Below, one piece after another: positions 25,988-35,051 of a stretch of 64,000 nucleotides of DNA. The first letter of the stretch is position 1. Every line of letters begins with the position of its first letter. Position numbers and translations under genes: made by a program. Source of the DNA: Corynebacterium glyciniphilum AJ 3170 (GTDB lineage: Bacteria; Actinomycetota; Actinomycetes; Mycobacteriales; Mycobacteriaceae); NCBI RefSeq assembly GCF_000626675.1, contig NZ_CP006842.1:2666001-2730000 (forward strand), written 5' to 3'. Under the pieces are notes generated by a model. It did not search any database. It saw nothing but the letters and a program-made list of their open reading frames with translations, and was not told the DNA's origin.

Positions 25988-26872
25988 ATGACCGATCCTG
26001 ACCACTCCTCCACCTTGCCGGATGTCGTAGGGGTCATCGGTGGCGGACGCATGGGAGCTGGCATAGCTCATGCTTTTCTCGTCGCCGGATGCGCCGTAAC
26101 CGTGCTGGAGGCTGATCCGGACGCCTCGGCAGCCGCACGCAACCGGGTTATCGACCAGATCCAGGCTTCTGCAGACAGGGGGAAACTTACCGGCTCACCG
26201 GTCGAGACCTTCGAGCGTCTCACCGTCTCGGAGACGACCACCGACCTCGCGGGATGCGGTCTCGTGGTCGAGGCGGTCCCGGAGGACATGTCCATCAAGA
26301 CTGAGGCCCTCACCCGCGCAGCCGCCGTCGTCGGGGACTCTGCCTGGATTGCGACGAACACCTCGTCTCTCTCCGTCGACGATCTTGCTGCCGCGGTCGG
26401 GGGCGTCACGGGCCGTCCGGAGAAGGTGTGTGGTCTGCACTTCTTCAACCCGGTACCTGCCTCGAAGCTGATCGAGGTGGTGATCGCTGACGCGACCTCT
26501 GCGGAACTCGCCGAAAAGGCTCCCACGTGGGTCACTGCCTTGGGAAAGACACCGGTGGTGGTGAAGAATCGCCCCGGCTTCGCGTCATCGCGGCTTGGTG
26601 TGGCCATTGCGCTGGAAGCAATGCGTATGGTCGAGGAAGGCGTCGCTTCTACGGAGGACATCGACAACGCCATGACCCTGGGGTACAAGCATCCTGTCGG
26701 CCCGCTGGCCCTGACCGATATCGTCGGACTCGATGTCCGACTCGGCATCGCCGAGTACCTGGAGTCCACTCTCGGGGAACGGTTCGCTCCACCACAGATA
26801 CTCCGGGACAAAGTCAGTGCGGGGGAGCTGGGCCGTAAGTCAGGCCGAGGCTTCTACGAGTACCCGTCCTGA
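25988..26872 (+). CDS. paaH: 3-hydroxyacyl-CoA dehydrogenase
   Basis: PaaH oxidises 3-hydroxyadipyl-CoA with NAD+ before the PaaJ cleavage. The 294-aa protein has an N-terminal Rossmann domain (VVGVIGGGRMGAGIAHAFLVAG), the catalytic segment VCGLHFFNPVPASKLIEVV, and the C-terminal helical domain with KHPVGPLALTDIVGLDVRL. The length fits the single-domain HBD type. The open frame continues far upstream in this register, but the ATG at 25988, one base after the paaF stop, gives the family N-terminus. It is the last gene of the paaA operon. Confidence 0.93.
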   Translation: MTDPDHSSTLPDVVGVIGGGRMGAGIAHAFLVAGCAVTVLEADPDASAAARNRVIDQIQASADRGKLTGSPVETFERLTVSETTTDLAGCGLVVEAVPEDMSIKTEALTRAAAVVGDSAWIATNTSSLSVDDLAAAVGGVTGRPEKVCGLHFFNPVPASKLIEVVIADATSAELAEKAPTWVTALGKTPVVVKNRPGFASSRLGVAIALEAMRMVEEGVASTEDIDNAMTLGYKHPVGPLALTDIVGLDVRLGIAEYLESTLGERFAPPQILRDKVSAGELGRKSGRGFYEYPS

Positions 26873-26895
26873 CGTGACGCATAGGTCTGTCCGGA

Positions 26896-28110
26896 TCAGT
26901 CCACCGTCCGGTCCCGCCCTGCGAGTACCCCTGCCCAGAGCATCGCGACGTTCACGGCGATGAGCATGGTGAGCGCCGGTGTCCAGGATCCGGTGGCATC
27001 ATGTAGGGCACCGACGGCAACCGGCCCGAGGGCGGCAAGGATGTAGCCGACGGACTGGGCCATTCCTGACAACGAGGCCGCCGTGGTGTGGTGTCGGGTC
27101 CGCAGTCCGAACAGGGACAACGAGAGTACGATACTCGCACCACCACCGATGCCTGCGATGCAGGCCCAGATCCCCGTCAGTCCGGGCGCAATGAGGATCC
27201 CGGTGACGGCGATGAGCAGAGTCGCTGGAATGAGGACTCCGAGGACCCGCTGATCCCGCAACCGCACCAGCAGGGCAGAGCAGACGAGACTACCGGCGAT
27301 GCCGAAGACATTGAAGAAGAGCAGATGGGAACCGGCGGTCGCCCCACTGATTCCGGCGTCCTGCTCAATCGACGGGAGCCAGGTGACCAGGACATAGTAC
27401 ACAGTGGACTGCAGCCCCATGAATGCAGCGACCTGCCAGGCCAGCGCACGGCGCCACACCGGTTCCGGGGCCCGCGCAGCAACCGGTGTTGCCGCGACGG
27501 TGGACGTGGAGCTCCCCCTCCGCAGCTGTGGAAGGACGACGGCAATGGCCAGCAGTGCGAGGCCCGCCCACATCCCCAGGGGCAACCGCCACCCCAGGGC
27601 CGTCAACCCCGCCACCGGCACCGCTACACCAGCGGCGATTGCGGCGCACCCCGACTGCACTGCAGAATACGCTCCGGTAACCTGACCGATTTTCGTAGGA
27701 AAATCGCGCTTCACCAATGCGGGGAGCACGACATTCAGGACCGCGATGGCAATGCCGATCAGGAGGGTGCCGATCCAGAGCAGGGCGATCGGCGGCGTCG
27801 ACCGAGCGAGCAGACCCGTGGCGAGGACGGCAAGTCCCACAGCGATGATGCGCTCCAGTCCGAACCGGTGTGCCAGTCTCGGCACCAGCGGCGACACGAC
27901 CGCGAAAGCCAACAGAGGCAGACTAACGAGAAAGGATGCCGCGGACGAGGAGATGCCCAGATCCTCCTCGATGTCGGTGAGTACAGGCCCGACAGTGGTG
28001 ATCGCCGCACGCAGGTTGCCTGCGACAAGAAGTATCCCGGCCACGACGAGCACGGCAGGGACAGGGGGCGTAGGAGCGGTACGGTGTCGCACCGGGGTCT
28101 CGTCTGTCAT
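26896..28110 (-). CDS. MFS transporter, CynX/NimT-like
   Basis: This 404-aa twelve-helix transporter opens with LVVAGILLVAGNLRAAITTVGPVL, characteristic of the CynX/NimT (cyanate and nitroimidazole) branch of the MFS. Its start overlaps the stop of the GntR gene upstream by four bases, so the two form a regulator-transporter operon. Location inside the phenylacetate island hints at an aromatic or related substrate, but there is no PaaR operator in front of it. The sequence does not reveal the substrate. Confidence 0.85.
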   Translation of the reverse strand: MTDETPVRHRTAPTPPVPAVLVVAGILLVAGNLRAAITTVGPVLTDIEEDLGISSSAASFLVSLPLLAFAVVSPLVPRLAHRFGLERIIAVGLAVLATGLLARSTPPIALLWIGTLLIGIAIAVLNVVLPALVKRDFPTKIGQVTGAYSAVQSGCAAIAAGVAVPVAGLTALGWRLPLGMWAGLALLAIAVVLPQLRRGSSTSTVAATPVAARAPEPVWRRALAWQVAAFMGLQSTVYYVLVTWLPSIEQDAGISGATAGSHLLFFNVFGIAGSLVCSALLVRLRDQRVLGVLIPATLLIAVTGILIAPGLTGIWACIAGIGGGASIVLSLSLFGLRTRHHTTAASLSGMAQSVGYILAALGPVAVGALHDATGSWTPALTMLIAVNVAMLWAGVLAGRDRTVD

Positions 28111-28835
28111 TGCTGTGCCTCCCGCGGTGCCTGGTCAGGTGAAGACCGGTGGATAGTGGCGTAGTCCTGCACCAGCGAAACAGTACGTGTGGCGGCGTCC
28201 GCGGCGGCGTCGGCCTCGTGGTCGGCGACGGCCTGGACGATGGCGGCATGTTCCGCGTCGATGTCGGCGATAGCGCCGGAACGGTCAGCGACGTTGATGT
28301 CCTCATGGGAGAAATGCAGGAGTGCCTGCTCATTACCGCCTACTCCGCGGTAGAGCTCCGCCAGCAGGGCATTTCCCGATGCCTCCATGAGTACGCGATG
28401 GAAAGTGATGTCCGCGGCTGCGTAGGCGTCGTGATCGGCGGCGACGGCGCGTGAGGCAAGTGCGTCTTTCAATGCACCGATCTGCACGTCGGTGGCCCGC
28501 AGTGCCGCAAGCCTGGCACCCTCGCGCTCAAGGACCGCGCGAACCTCGGCAACGTCCTGCTCCCGGTCCTGGTCAATACGCCGTGCAAGAGTCGGGGCAA
28601 GATCACTGGTGGCGGTGACGAAGGTACCGTAACCGGCGCGCGCCCCGAGCATTCCAGCGTGCACAAGGGCACGCACGGCTTCACGAACGCTGTTTCGACT
28701 GACACCCAGATCCTCGGCCAGGTCATTCTCTGTGGGAATGAGCGCGCCGACCGGGAATTCTCCGGAGGCTATACGCCGCCGCAGCTGGTCGGCGACCTGC
28801 TCGGACAAGGTGGGGTGCGGCTGAATCCTGGGCAT
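28107..28835 (-). CDS. GntR/FadR-family transcriptional regulator
   Basis: This 242-aa regulator has an N-terminal winged helix-turn-helix (LSEQVADQLRRRIASGEFPVGALIPTEND in pieces, then LGVSRNSVREAVRAL). Its C-terminal all-helical FCD ligand domain has conserved metal-type residues (D-x3-H, and later H). It likely controls its coupled CynX-like transporter in response to a small carboxylate. A run of ten C residues lies upstream at 28879-28888. TAGGCT seven bases before the ATG would fit a leaderless transcript. Confidence 0.9.
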   Translation of the reverse strand: MPRIQPHPTLSEQVADQLRRRIASGEFPVGALIPTENDLAEDLGVSRNSVREAVRALVHAGMLGARAGYGTFVTATSDLAPTLARRIDQDREQDVAEVRAVLEREGARLAALRATDVQIGALKDALASRAVAADHDAYAAADITFHRVLMEASGNALLAELYRGVGGNEQALLHFSHEDINVADRSGAIADIDAEHAAIVQAVADHEADAAADAATRTVSLVQDYATIHRSSPDQAPREAQQ

Positions 28836-28899
28836 GCAGAACAGCCTAGCAGCAAAGAGCCAAATGTAGGATAATTAGCCCCCCCCCCGGCGCCCGGAG

Positions 28900-29298
28900 T
28901 CACTGCCGCGACACAACAAGATTGCTGATCCTCGCCGTACACAGGCGACGTCCGCCGTCATCCGTGATGACCACCTCGTGGGAGCAGATCCGCCTCCCGA
29001 GCCGTAGCGCCGTCGCAGTCGCCGTGACAGCCCCCGTTCTCACGGACGCATGGTGCGTTGCGTTGATATCCACGCCGACCACAGCTTTCCCCTGCCGTGA
29101 CGCGTACTTCAGAGCTGCCCACGATCCGACCGCTTCAGCGAGCGCCACCATGGCTCCGCCGTGCAACAGCCCGAGCGACTGCCGGTTTCCCACCACAGGC
29201 ATCGTTGCAACCACCTTTTCCGGACTCTCCTCAAGGATCCTCACCCCCATCTTCTCGTCGAGCTCCCCCAGCCTGATCTGCCACATCTCGTCGTCCAC
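28900..29298 (-). CDS. Hotdog-fold acyl-CoA thioesterase, PaaI-like
   Basis: This 132-aa hotdog protein has the catalytic-helix signature GLLHGGAMVALAEAVGSWAA (HGG...E), as in PaaI and EntH-type thioesterases. The start is GTG 29298 with a GAGGAG site. It is transcribed divergently from paaZ with the PaaR-type operator between them, so it may be part of the PaaR regulon. A second, better PaaI candidate follows paaZ, so this one may act on other stalled acyl-CoAs. Confidence 0.75.
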   Translation of the reverse strand: MDDEMWQIRLGELDEKMGVRILEESPEKVVATMPVVGNRQSLGLLHGGAMVALAEAVGSWAALKYASRQGKAVVGVDINATHHASVRTGAVTATATALRLGRRICSHEVVITDDGGRRLCTARISNLVVSRQ

Positions 29299-29321
29299 CC
29301 GATCTCCTCACCTGCTGTGTG

Positions 29322-29379
29322 TTGTATCACTTCTTTTCCATGCGATACTATAGCTCTACCGACCGATCGTTCGGTAACC
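29322..29379 (+). promoter_or_regulatory. paaZ promoter and second PaaR-type operator
   Basis: TTGTAT (29322-29327) and TACTAT (29346-29351) are 18 bp apart. Downstream, 29362-29375 is ACCGATCGTTCGGT, an exact match to the ACCG-NN-CG-NN-CGGT core. The outer ACT/AGT triplets are degenerate. It lies 26 bp before the paaZ start and could also block the divergent thioesterase. Confidence 0.8.
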
Positions 29380-29401
29380 AAGCATCACAGAAAGGACGGC
29401 C

Positions 29402-31546
29402 GTGACTGCTTCCGCACCTGCACAGACCGACGTCACCACCCTTCCCAGCTACATCGCCGACCAATGGGTCACCCCTGACCCGTCAGCCCCCGGCGCGCAC
29501 ATCACGACCATTGCCGACGCCTCGACCGGCGCAGTCACCGCGCAGACCGTCACCGACGGTCCCAGCTGCCCCATTGACAGCGCCGCTGCCGTTGAGCACG
29601 CCCGGAGCGTCGGGCAACGACACCTTCGCGAGCTCACCACCCATGAACGGGCGCTTATCCTCAAGAATCTCGCACTGTACCTCAACGAGCGACGGGACGG
29701 CCTCTACCAACTGTCCTTCGCCACCGGAACGACCAGCCGCGACAATCTCATCGACATCGACGGCGGCATCGGGACGCTCTTCGCCTTCTCATCGAAGGGA
29801 CGCCGCGAACTCCCCAACACCAACGTCATTCCCGACGGCGCCGTCGAAATACTGAGCAGAGACGGCAGCTTCGTCGCCCAGCACATCTACACCGCGATAC
29901 CGGGCGTGGCTGCACAGATCAACGCCTTCAATTTCCCTGTCTGGGGAATGCTCGAGAAGTTCGCCCCGGCATTCGTCGCCGGAGTGCCGTCCATCGTCAA
30001 ACCAGCCACCCAGACGGCGCCCGTCGCGGTCGACTGTGTCCGGCTCATGATCGAATCCGGTCTCCTACCCGCTGGTTCGCTCCAGATCATTGCCGGCGCA
30101 GGCCGAGACCTCATTGACCACCTCGACGAGCGGGACCACCTCGCCTTCACCGGGTCCGCCGACACCGCCCGCCTTCTGCGTAGCTCCGAGGCCGTCCAGA
30201 ACCGTGGTCTGCGTTTCTCCGCCGAGGCCGACTCCCTCAACGCCGCGATCCTCGCCCCGGACGCCACACCGGACACCCCGGAGTTCGACGCCTACATCAG
30301 GATCCTGTTCGGCGAGATGACCGCGAAGGCCGGACAGAAGTGCACCGCCGTCCGACGCGCGATCGTGCCGTCGACACTCGTGGACACCGTCGTCGACGCA
30401 CTCGCGGCAAAGATCAGTGACAAGGTCGTCCTCGGCGACCCCCGCGAGGACGGCACCACGATGGGGCCTCTGGTCTCCACTGCTCAGCAAGCCGACGTCG
30501 CTGCCGCAGTCCAGACCCTGGTCGATGCCGGTGCGACCGTGCGACACGGTGGCGGAGTCCCGGACGGAATCGACGGAGGCGCCTTCTTCTCTCCCACGAT
30601 CCTGTCCGTAGACGACGCTCGGACGCCCGCCGTCCACGACACCGAGGCCTTCGGCCCCGTGGTCACCGTCATCGGTTACGACGACAGGCTCACCGGAGAC
30701 ATAGCTGACGCGATCGAACTAGCCAACCTCGGCCGCGGCTCGCTGGTAGCGTCCCTCGTCACCAATGACATGCAGACTGCCGCCACCGTGTCACGCGGCA
30801 TCGCTCCCCTGCACGGACGCCTCCACCTTGTCAACAGGCAGGACGCGAAAACCTCCACCGGTCACGGCTCGCCACTGCCCGTCCTGGTCCACGGCGGTCC
30901 CGGACGCGCCGGCGGCGGCGAAGAGCTCGGTGGTGTCCGCGGCATCAAGCACTTCATGCAACGTACCGCAGTGCAGGGTTCCCCCGACCATCTCACCGCG
31001 GTCACCGGTGAATGGGTCCGCGGTGCTGCCGCGCACACTGTCACACGGCAGGCCATCGATGCAGGCACCGGCATCCATCCTTTCCGGAAATCACTGGCAG
31101 ACCTACGGATCGGTGATCAGCTGGTCTCCGAACCACGGACGGTGACGCTGGACGACATCCAGTACTTCGCCGACACCACCGGCGACACCTTCTACGCCCA
31201 CACCGACGAAGCTGCGGCTACCGCGAACCCGTTCTTCCCCCGTCGGGTCGCCCACGGGTACCTGCTCGTCAGCTGGGCCGCGGGTCTTTTCGTCGAGCCG
31301 GATCCCGGGCCGGTCCTCGCCAATTACGGGCTCGAGAATCTTCGCTTCATCACGCCCGTCAGCTACGACGACACCATCCGCGTCACGCTGACGGCAAAGC
31401 GCATCACCCCGCGCGTCACCGACGACTACGGGGAGGTCTGTTGGGATGCCCTGATCACCAATCAGAACGATGACATCGTCGCCACCTACGACGTATTGAC
31501 CCTCGTGGAGAAGGAAGACACCACCTACGCGACCTGGGGAAAATGA
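29402..31546 (+). CDS. paaZ: Bifunctional oxepin-CoA hydrolase / aldehyde dehydrogenase
   Basis: PaaZ opens the oxepin-CoA ring and oxidises the resulting semialdehyde. The 714-aa protein joins an aldehyde dehydrogenase domain (residues 1 to about 520) to a MaoC-like (R)-hydratase domain (about 545-714). The first has NAFNFPVWGMLEKFAP, FTGSADTARLL and the catalytic Cys in GQKCTAVRRAI. The second has DIQYFADTTGDTFYAHTD and FPRRVAHGYLLVSWAAGL. Both active domains are intact, so no separate hydrolase is needed. The start is GTG 29402 with GAAAGGACG before it. Its stop overlaps paaI. Confidence 0.95.
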   Translation: MTASAPAQTDVTTLPSYIADQWVTPDPSAPGAHITTIADASTGAVTAQTVTDGPSCPIDSAAAVEHARSVGQRHLRELTTHERALILKNLALYLNERRDGLYQLSFATGTTSRDNLIDIDGGIGTLFAFSSKGRRELPNTNVIPDGAVEILSRDGSFVAQHIYTAIPGVAAQINAFNFPVWGMLEKFAPAFVAGVPSIVKPATQTAPVAVDCVRLMIESGLLPAGSLQIIAGAGRDLIDHLDERDHLAFTGSADTARLLRSSEAVQNRGLRFSAEADSLNAAILAPDATPDTPEFDAYIRILFGEMTAKAGQKCTAVRRAIVPSTLVDTVVDALAAKISDKVVLGDPREDGTTMGPLVSTAQQADVAAAVQTLVDAGATVRHGGGVPDGIDGGAFFSPTILSVDDARTPAVHDTEAFGPVVTVIGYDDRLTGDIADAIELANLGRGSLVASLVTNDMQTAATVSRGIAPLHGRLHLVNRQDAKTSTGHGSPLPVLVHGGPGRAGGGEELGGVRGIKHFMQRTAVQGSPDHLTAVTGEWVRGAAAHTVTRQAIDAGTGIHPFRKSLADLRIGDQLVSEPRTVTLDDIQYFADTTGDTFYAHTDEAAATANPFFPRRVAHGYLLVSWAAGLFVEPDPGPVLANYGLENLRFITPVSYDDTIRVTLTAKRITPRVTDDYGEVCWDALITNQNDDIVATYDVLTLVEKEDTTYATWGK

Positions 31547-32007
31547 TGAGTGCCACTACCACCCTGCAGACCACCGCAGAGACAATCCTCGCCCCCGGCG
31601 TCGCCGACGACCCTGCATTTGACTGGGTCCGCGGCATGTTCCGCGACGACCGCGCCTCCCAGTTCCTCGGCATCACGATCACCACACTCTCCGAAGGGCT
31701 CTGCGAAGGCGAATTCACCCTGCGTTCCGAGATGTGCAACGGACACGGAAACGCCCAGGGCGGGTTCCTCTACGCCTTCGCCGACTCCCTGTTCGCCGGG
31801 GCATGCAACGCCGGCGGGCAGCCGACCGTGGCCGCATTCAACACCATGCACTACATCGCGCCGGGAAAGGAGGGCCAACGTATCCACGGCCGCGCCATCC
31901 AGTCCGACACCTGGGGACGCAACGGCATCACTGATGTCGAACTCGCCTGTGACGGTCGTGTCATCGCACAATTCCGCGGCACCTCACGTGCCGTCACTCT
32001 CAAGTAG
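31543..32007 (+). CDS. paaI: Phenylacetyl-CoA-pathway thioesterase
   Basis: PaaI hydrolyses dead-end hydroxyphenylacetyl-CoA esters and so frees CoA when the ring chemistry stalls. The 154-aa hotdog protein has GHGNAQGGFLYAFADSLFAGACN, with the Asp and HG/GG pattern of PaaI. It ends with a typical DGRVIAQFRGTSRAV strand. The double ATG start overlaps the paaZ TGA. Position in the paaZ operon supports this gene, rather than the divergent hotdog gene, as the true PaaI. Confidence 0.9.
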   Translation: MMSATTTLQTTAETILAPGVADDPAFDWVRGMFRDDRASQFLGITITTLSEGLCEGEFTLRSEMCNGHGNAQGGFLYAFADSLFAGACNAGGQPTVAAFNTMHYIAPGKEGQRIHGRAIQSDTWGRNGITDVELACDGRVIAQFRGTSRAVTLK

Positions 32008-32080
32008 TCCCCGACTATCTCCGCTGTACCCGTCATAGCTGTTCACGCCTGCTCTCCACCGAATCCCTCTGGAGTCCCCC

Positions 32081-33442
32081 GTGGCTACACTCGCCCCGGG
32101 CGCCATGCCCGCGCCCGAACCCACCAGTACCGCCGTCCCCACCGACGTTCGCTCGCCTGAGCGCCGACGTGAGGAACGTCGGGTCCTCGCCGGCACGATG
32201 GTCGGCACCACCATCGAGTGGTACGACTTCTTCATCTACGCTCAGGCCGCAGCATTCGTCTTCGCGCCACTGTTCTTCGAACCCGTCGGATCCCAGAGCA
32301 CACTCGCCCAGATCTTCTCCTGGGCGTCACTGGGCATCAGCTTTCTGTTCCGCCCCCTCGGCGCCGTCATCGCCGGACACCTGGGCGACCGCTACGGGCG
32401 GAAGCTTCTCCTCGTCCTCACCCTCGTCGGGATGGGGCTGGCCACCGCACTGATCGGGTTACTTCCCACCTACGCCTCCATCGGGGTCGGAGCACCGATA
32501 CTGCTCGTCCTGCTCCGCATTCTCCAAGGACTGTCCGCTGGAGGTGAGTGGGGCGGTGCCGCCCTGATGGCCGTCGAGCACGCGCCGCGGGAGAAGCGGG
32601 GCTGGTTCGGTGCCTACCCGCAGATCGGTGTTCCGCTCGGCCTCATCCTCGCAACCACATTCATGATGGTCTTGACCAGCTCCATGTCCGACGACGCCTT
32701 CCTCTCCTGGGGATGGAGGATCCCGTTCCTCTCGTCGATCATCCTGATCCTGACCGGCTACGTGATCCGCCAGTCTGTGGACGAATCGCCGGTGTTCGTG
32801 GAGATGCAGGCCCGCAAGAAGGAGGCGTCCGCGCCACTGAGCTCACTGTTCCGGCACCACTGGCGGGGTGTCGTCCTCGCCGCCCTGATCTTCGCCGGCA
32901 CCAACGCCGTGGGCTACATGATCATCGCGTTCTTCTCCTCCTACGGCACCTCACAACTAGGCATGACAAAGACATCTACTCTGGTTGTCGCCCTCTGCGG
33001 CGGCGCCGTCTGGTTGGTCTTCACCTTCCTCGGCGGGTGGATGTCCGACCGCATCGGCAGGCGCATGACCTTCATGATCGGCTATGCCTTGCTGATCGTC
33101 TGGTTGATCCCGATGTGGTCGCTGATCGACACCGGCGAGACAGGGATGTTCATCCTCGCCGTGGTGATCCTGGGCATAGCACTGGGCCCCTGTTACGCAC
33201 CGCAGCCAGCCCTGTACGCCGAAATGTTCCCCGCCCGCGTGCGCTACTCCGGTACCTCGATCGGCTATGCGATCGGTTCCGTCATCGGCGGGGCTTTCGC
33301 ACCGTTGATCGCACAGCTACTGCTCGACTCGACAGGACAGTCCTGGACGATCGGCCTGTACCTGGCGATCGTGTGTGTCATTTCCTTCCTGGCCGCCTGG
33401 GCAGTTCCGAAGTCCGTGGAGAAGGGGGACCTGCGGGTGTGA
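32081..33442 (+). CDS. MHS-family MFS transporter, candidate phenylacetate or phenylethylamine permease
   Basis: This 453-aa transporter is of the metabolite:H+ symporter group. It opens with TMVGTTIEWYDFFIYAQAAAFVF, the family's hallmark. It then has RPLGAVIAGHLGDRYGRK and GEWGGAALMAVEHAP. MHS members carry carboxylates, including aromatic ones, as well as betaines. It sits 73 bp after paaI and just before the aldehyde dehydrogenase, so uptake of phenylacetate or an upstream substrate is a reasonable inference, not a demonstrated fact. The start is GTG 32081. Confidence 0.85.
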   Translation: MATLAPGAMPAPEPTSTAVPTDVRSPERRREERRVLAGTMVGTTIEWYDFFIYAQAAAFVFAPLFFEPVGSQSTLAQIFSWASLGISFLFRPLGAVIAGHLGDRYGRKLLLVLTLVGMGLATALIGLLPTYASIGVGAPILLVLLRILQGLSAGGEWGGAALMAVEHAPREKRGWFGAYPQIGVPLGLILATTFMMVLTSSMSDDAFLSWGWRIPFLSSIILILTGYVIRQSVDESPVFVEMQARKKEASAPLSSLFRHHWRGVVLAALIFAGTNAVGYMIIAFFSSYGTSQLGMTKTSTLVVALCGGAVWLVFTFLGGWMSDRIGRRMTFMIGYALLIVWLIPMWSLIDTGETGMFILAVVILGIALGPCYAPQPALYAEMFPARVRYSGTSIGYAIGSVIGGAFAPLIAQLLLDSTGQSWTIGLYLAIVCVISFLAAWAVPKSVEKGDLRV

Positions 33443-33494
33443 CAACCGTAAGATGCCCCGGAACAATCAACGCCATCCCCTCCTAGGAGTCATT

Positions 33495-34973
33495 TTGACC
33501 AACTTACCCACCACCCTGCCGCCCCTGCCCTCCAGCTACGACGAGCTACTCGCCGCTGTTTCAGCGACTGCTGACCTGGGACGGCCCGTCTACGATCCAG
33601 CGACCGGTGAGCTCATCAGCCATGCACCCGTGCACGGTGCCGATGTTCTCGACGACGCCGTCACCACAGCGCGCACCGCACAGAAGGATTGGGCGCGGCG
33701 CACTGATTCCGAACGCCGCGACCTGCTCCTTCGCGCGGCCGATGCACTGGAAGCCGTCGCCGAACCGCTAGCGGAGCTGCTCTCCCGCGAGCAGGGTAAA
33801 CCGCTGAACGGTCCGAATGCCCGCTTCGAGGTCGGTGGCTGTCAGGCCTGGACCCGTACTGCCGCCACCACGCCGCTTCCCGAAGAAGTCCTGGTTGACG
33901 ATGGTGAAACCTACGCGACCCTCGCGTACCGACCAATAGGCGTCGTCGGTGCCATCGGCCCCTGGAACTGGCCGATGCTGATCTCCATCTGGCAAATCGC
34001 GCCGTCGCTGCGCATGGGAAACACGGTGATCCTCAAGCCATCAGAGAACACCACCCTCTCGGTGCTGGCCATGTGTCACGTAATCAACCAGGTTCTCCCG
34101 GACGGGCTCCTGACAGTCGTCGCCGGTGACCGCGCAGTCGGGCGTCTCGTCCCCACCCACCCCGGAATCGACAAGATCATGTTCACCGGCTCGACAGCCA
34201 CCGGCAGAAAGATCGCGGAAGGTGCGGCGGGGACCATCAAACGTCTCACGCTGGAACTCGGAGGAAATGACGCCGGCATCGTCCTGGGGGACGCATTCGG
34301 CGCCGATACTTCCGACCCGGAGGTCGTTGCCGCCAACGACAAGGTCGCCGAAGGGATCTTCTGGGGAGCGTTCATTAACACCGGGCAGACATGCGCGGCC
34401 CTCAAGCGGCTCTACGTACCTGACTCCATCTACGACGTCGTCTGTGAGTCACTGGTCCGGGTAGCTGCCAAAATGCCGATGGGGGTGGGATTGTCCGAAG
34501 AGAACGTCCTCGGACCGCTTCAGAACCAGAACCAGTTCGACATCGTCGACGATCTCGTGAAGAAGGCCGTCGAATCCGGCGCGACAGTACTCCTGGGCGC
34601 CGACCCTGACTACGACGCCGCCGGGTTCTTCTACCCGACCACGCTGATCTCCGACATCGACGGGAACAACCCCCTGGTGACTGAGGAGCAGTTCGGACCG
34701 GCCCTGCCGATCATCAGGTACTCCACGTTGGACGAGGCGATCACAGAAGCCAACCGGTTGAACGTGGGCCTGGGTTCATCCGTGTGGTCAGCGGACCGGG
34801 AAGCGGCGCGCACAGTCGCGGAACAGATTGAAGCAGGCACGACCTGGATAAACTCCCACGGGACGATCGATCCCCGAGTTCCTTTCGGTGGCATCAAGAG
34901 CTCCGGCTACGGGCTTGAGTTCGGGACAGAGGGGCTCAAGCACGTCGCGGTGCCCCATGTGATCAACGGTTGA
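33495..34973 (+). CDS. Aldehyde dehydrogenase, probable phenylacetaldehyde dehydrogenase
   Basis: This protein of about 492 aa is a full aldehyde dehydrogenase. It has GAIGPWNWPMLISIW, the NAD-binding FTGSTATGRKIAE, the general base Glu in LTLELGGNDAGIVL, and the catalytic Cys in NTGQTCAALKRLY. I chose the TTG at 33495, with AGGAG five bases upstream. The open frame further up overlaps the transporter, and an ATG at 33453 has no ribosome site. Between the paaZ operon and a copper amine oxidase, oxidation of phenylacetaldehyde to phenylacetate is the most likely role. The TTG start and substrate are inferences. Confidence 0.82.
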   Translation: MTNLPTTLPPLPSSYDELLAAVSATADLGRPVYDPATGELISHAPVHGADVLDDAVTTARTAQKDWARRTDSERRDLLLRAADALEAVAEPLAELLSREQGKPLNGPNARFEVGGCQAWTRTAATTPLPEEVLVDDGETYATLAYRPIGVVGAIGPWNWPMLISIWQIAPSLRMGNTVILKPSENTTLSVLAMCHVINQVLPDGLLTVVAGDRAVGRLVPTHPGIDKIMFTGSTATGRKIAEGAAGTIKRLTLELGGNDAGIVLGDAFGADTSDPEVVAANDKVAEGIFWGAFINTGQTCAALKRLYVPDSIYDVVCESLVRVAAKMPMGVGLSEENVLGPLQNQNQFDIVDDLVKKAVESGATVLLGADPDYDAAGFFYPTTLISDIDGNNPLVTEEQFGPALPIIRYSTLDEAITEANRLNVGLGSSVWSADREAARTVAEQIEAGTTWINSHGTIDPRVPFGGIKSSGYGLEFGTEGLKHVAVPHVING

Positions 34974-34991
34974 CGACCCCCACGCGGGAAG

Positions 34992-35020
34992 AAGGCCCCT
35001 CGCCGAAGCGAGGGGCCTTT
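34992..35020. terminator. Bidirectional terminator between aldehyde dehydrogenase and amine oxidase
   Basis: A perfect 12-bp stem (AAGGCCCCTCGC/GCGAGGGGCCTT) with a CGAA loop is followed by TTTCC on the plus strand and TTCTTCCC on the minus strand. It serves two convergent genes 78 bp apart. Confidence 0.85.
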
Positions 35021-35051
35021 CCATTGGTTCCCTCATGAGGAACATCACGTG

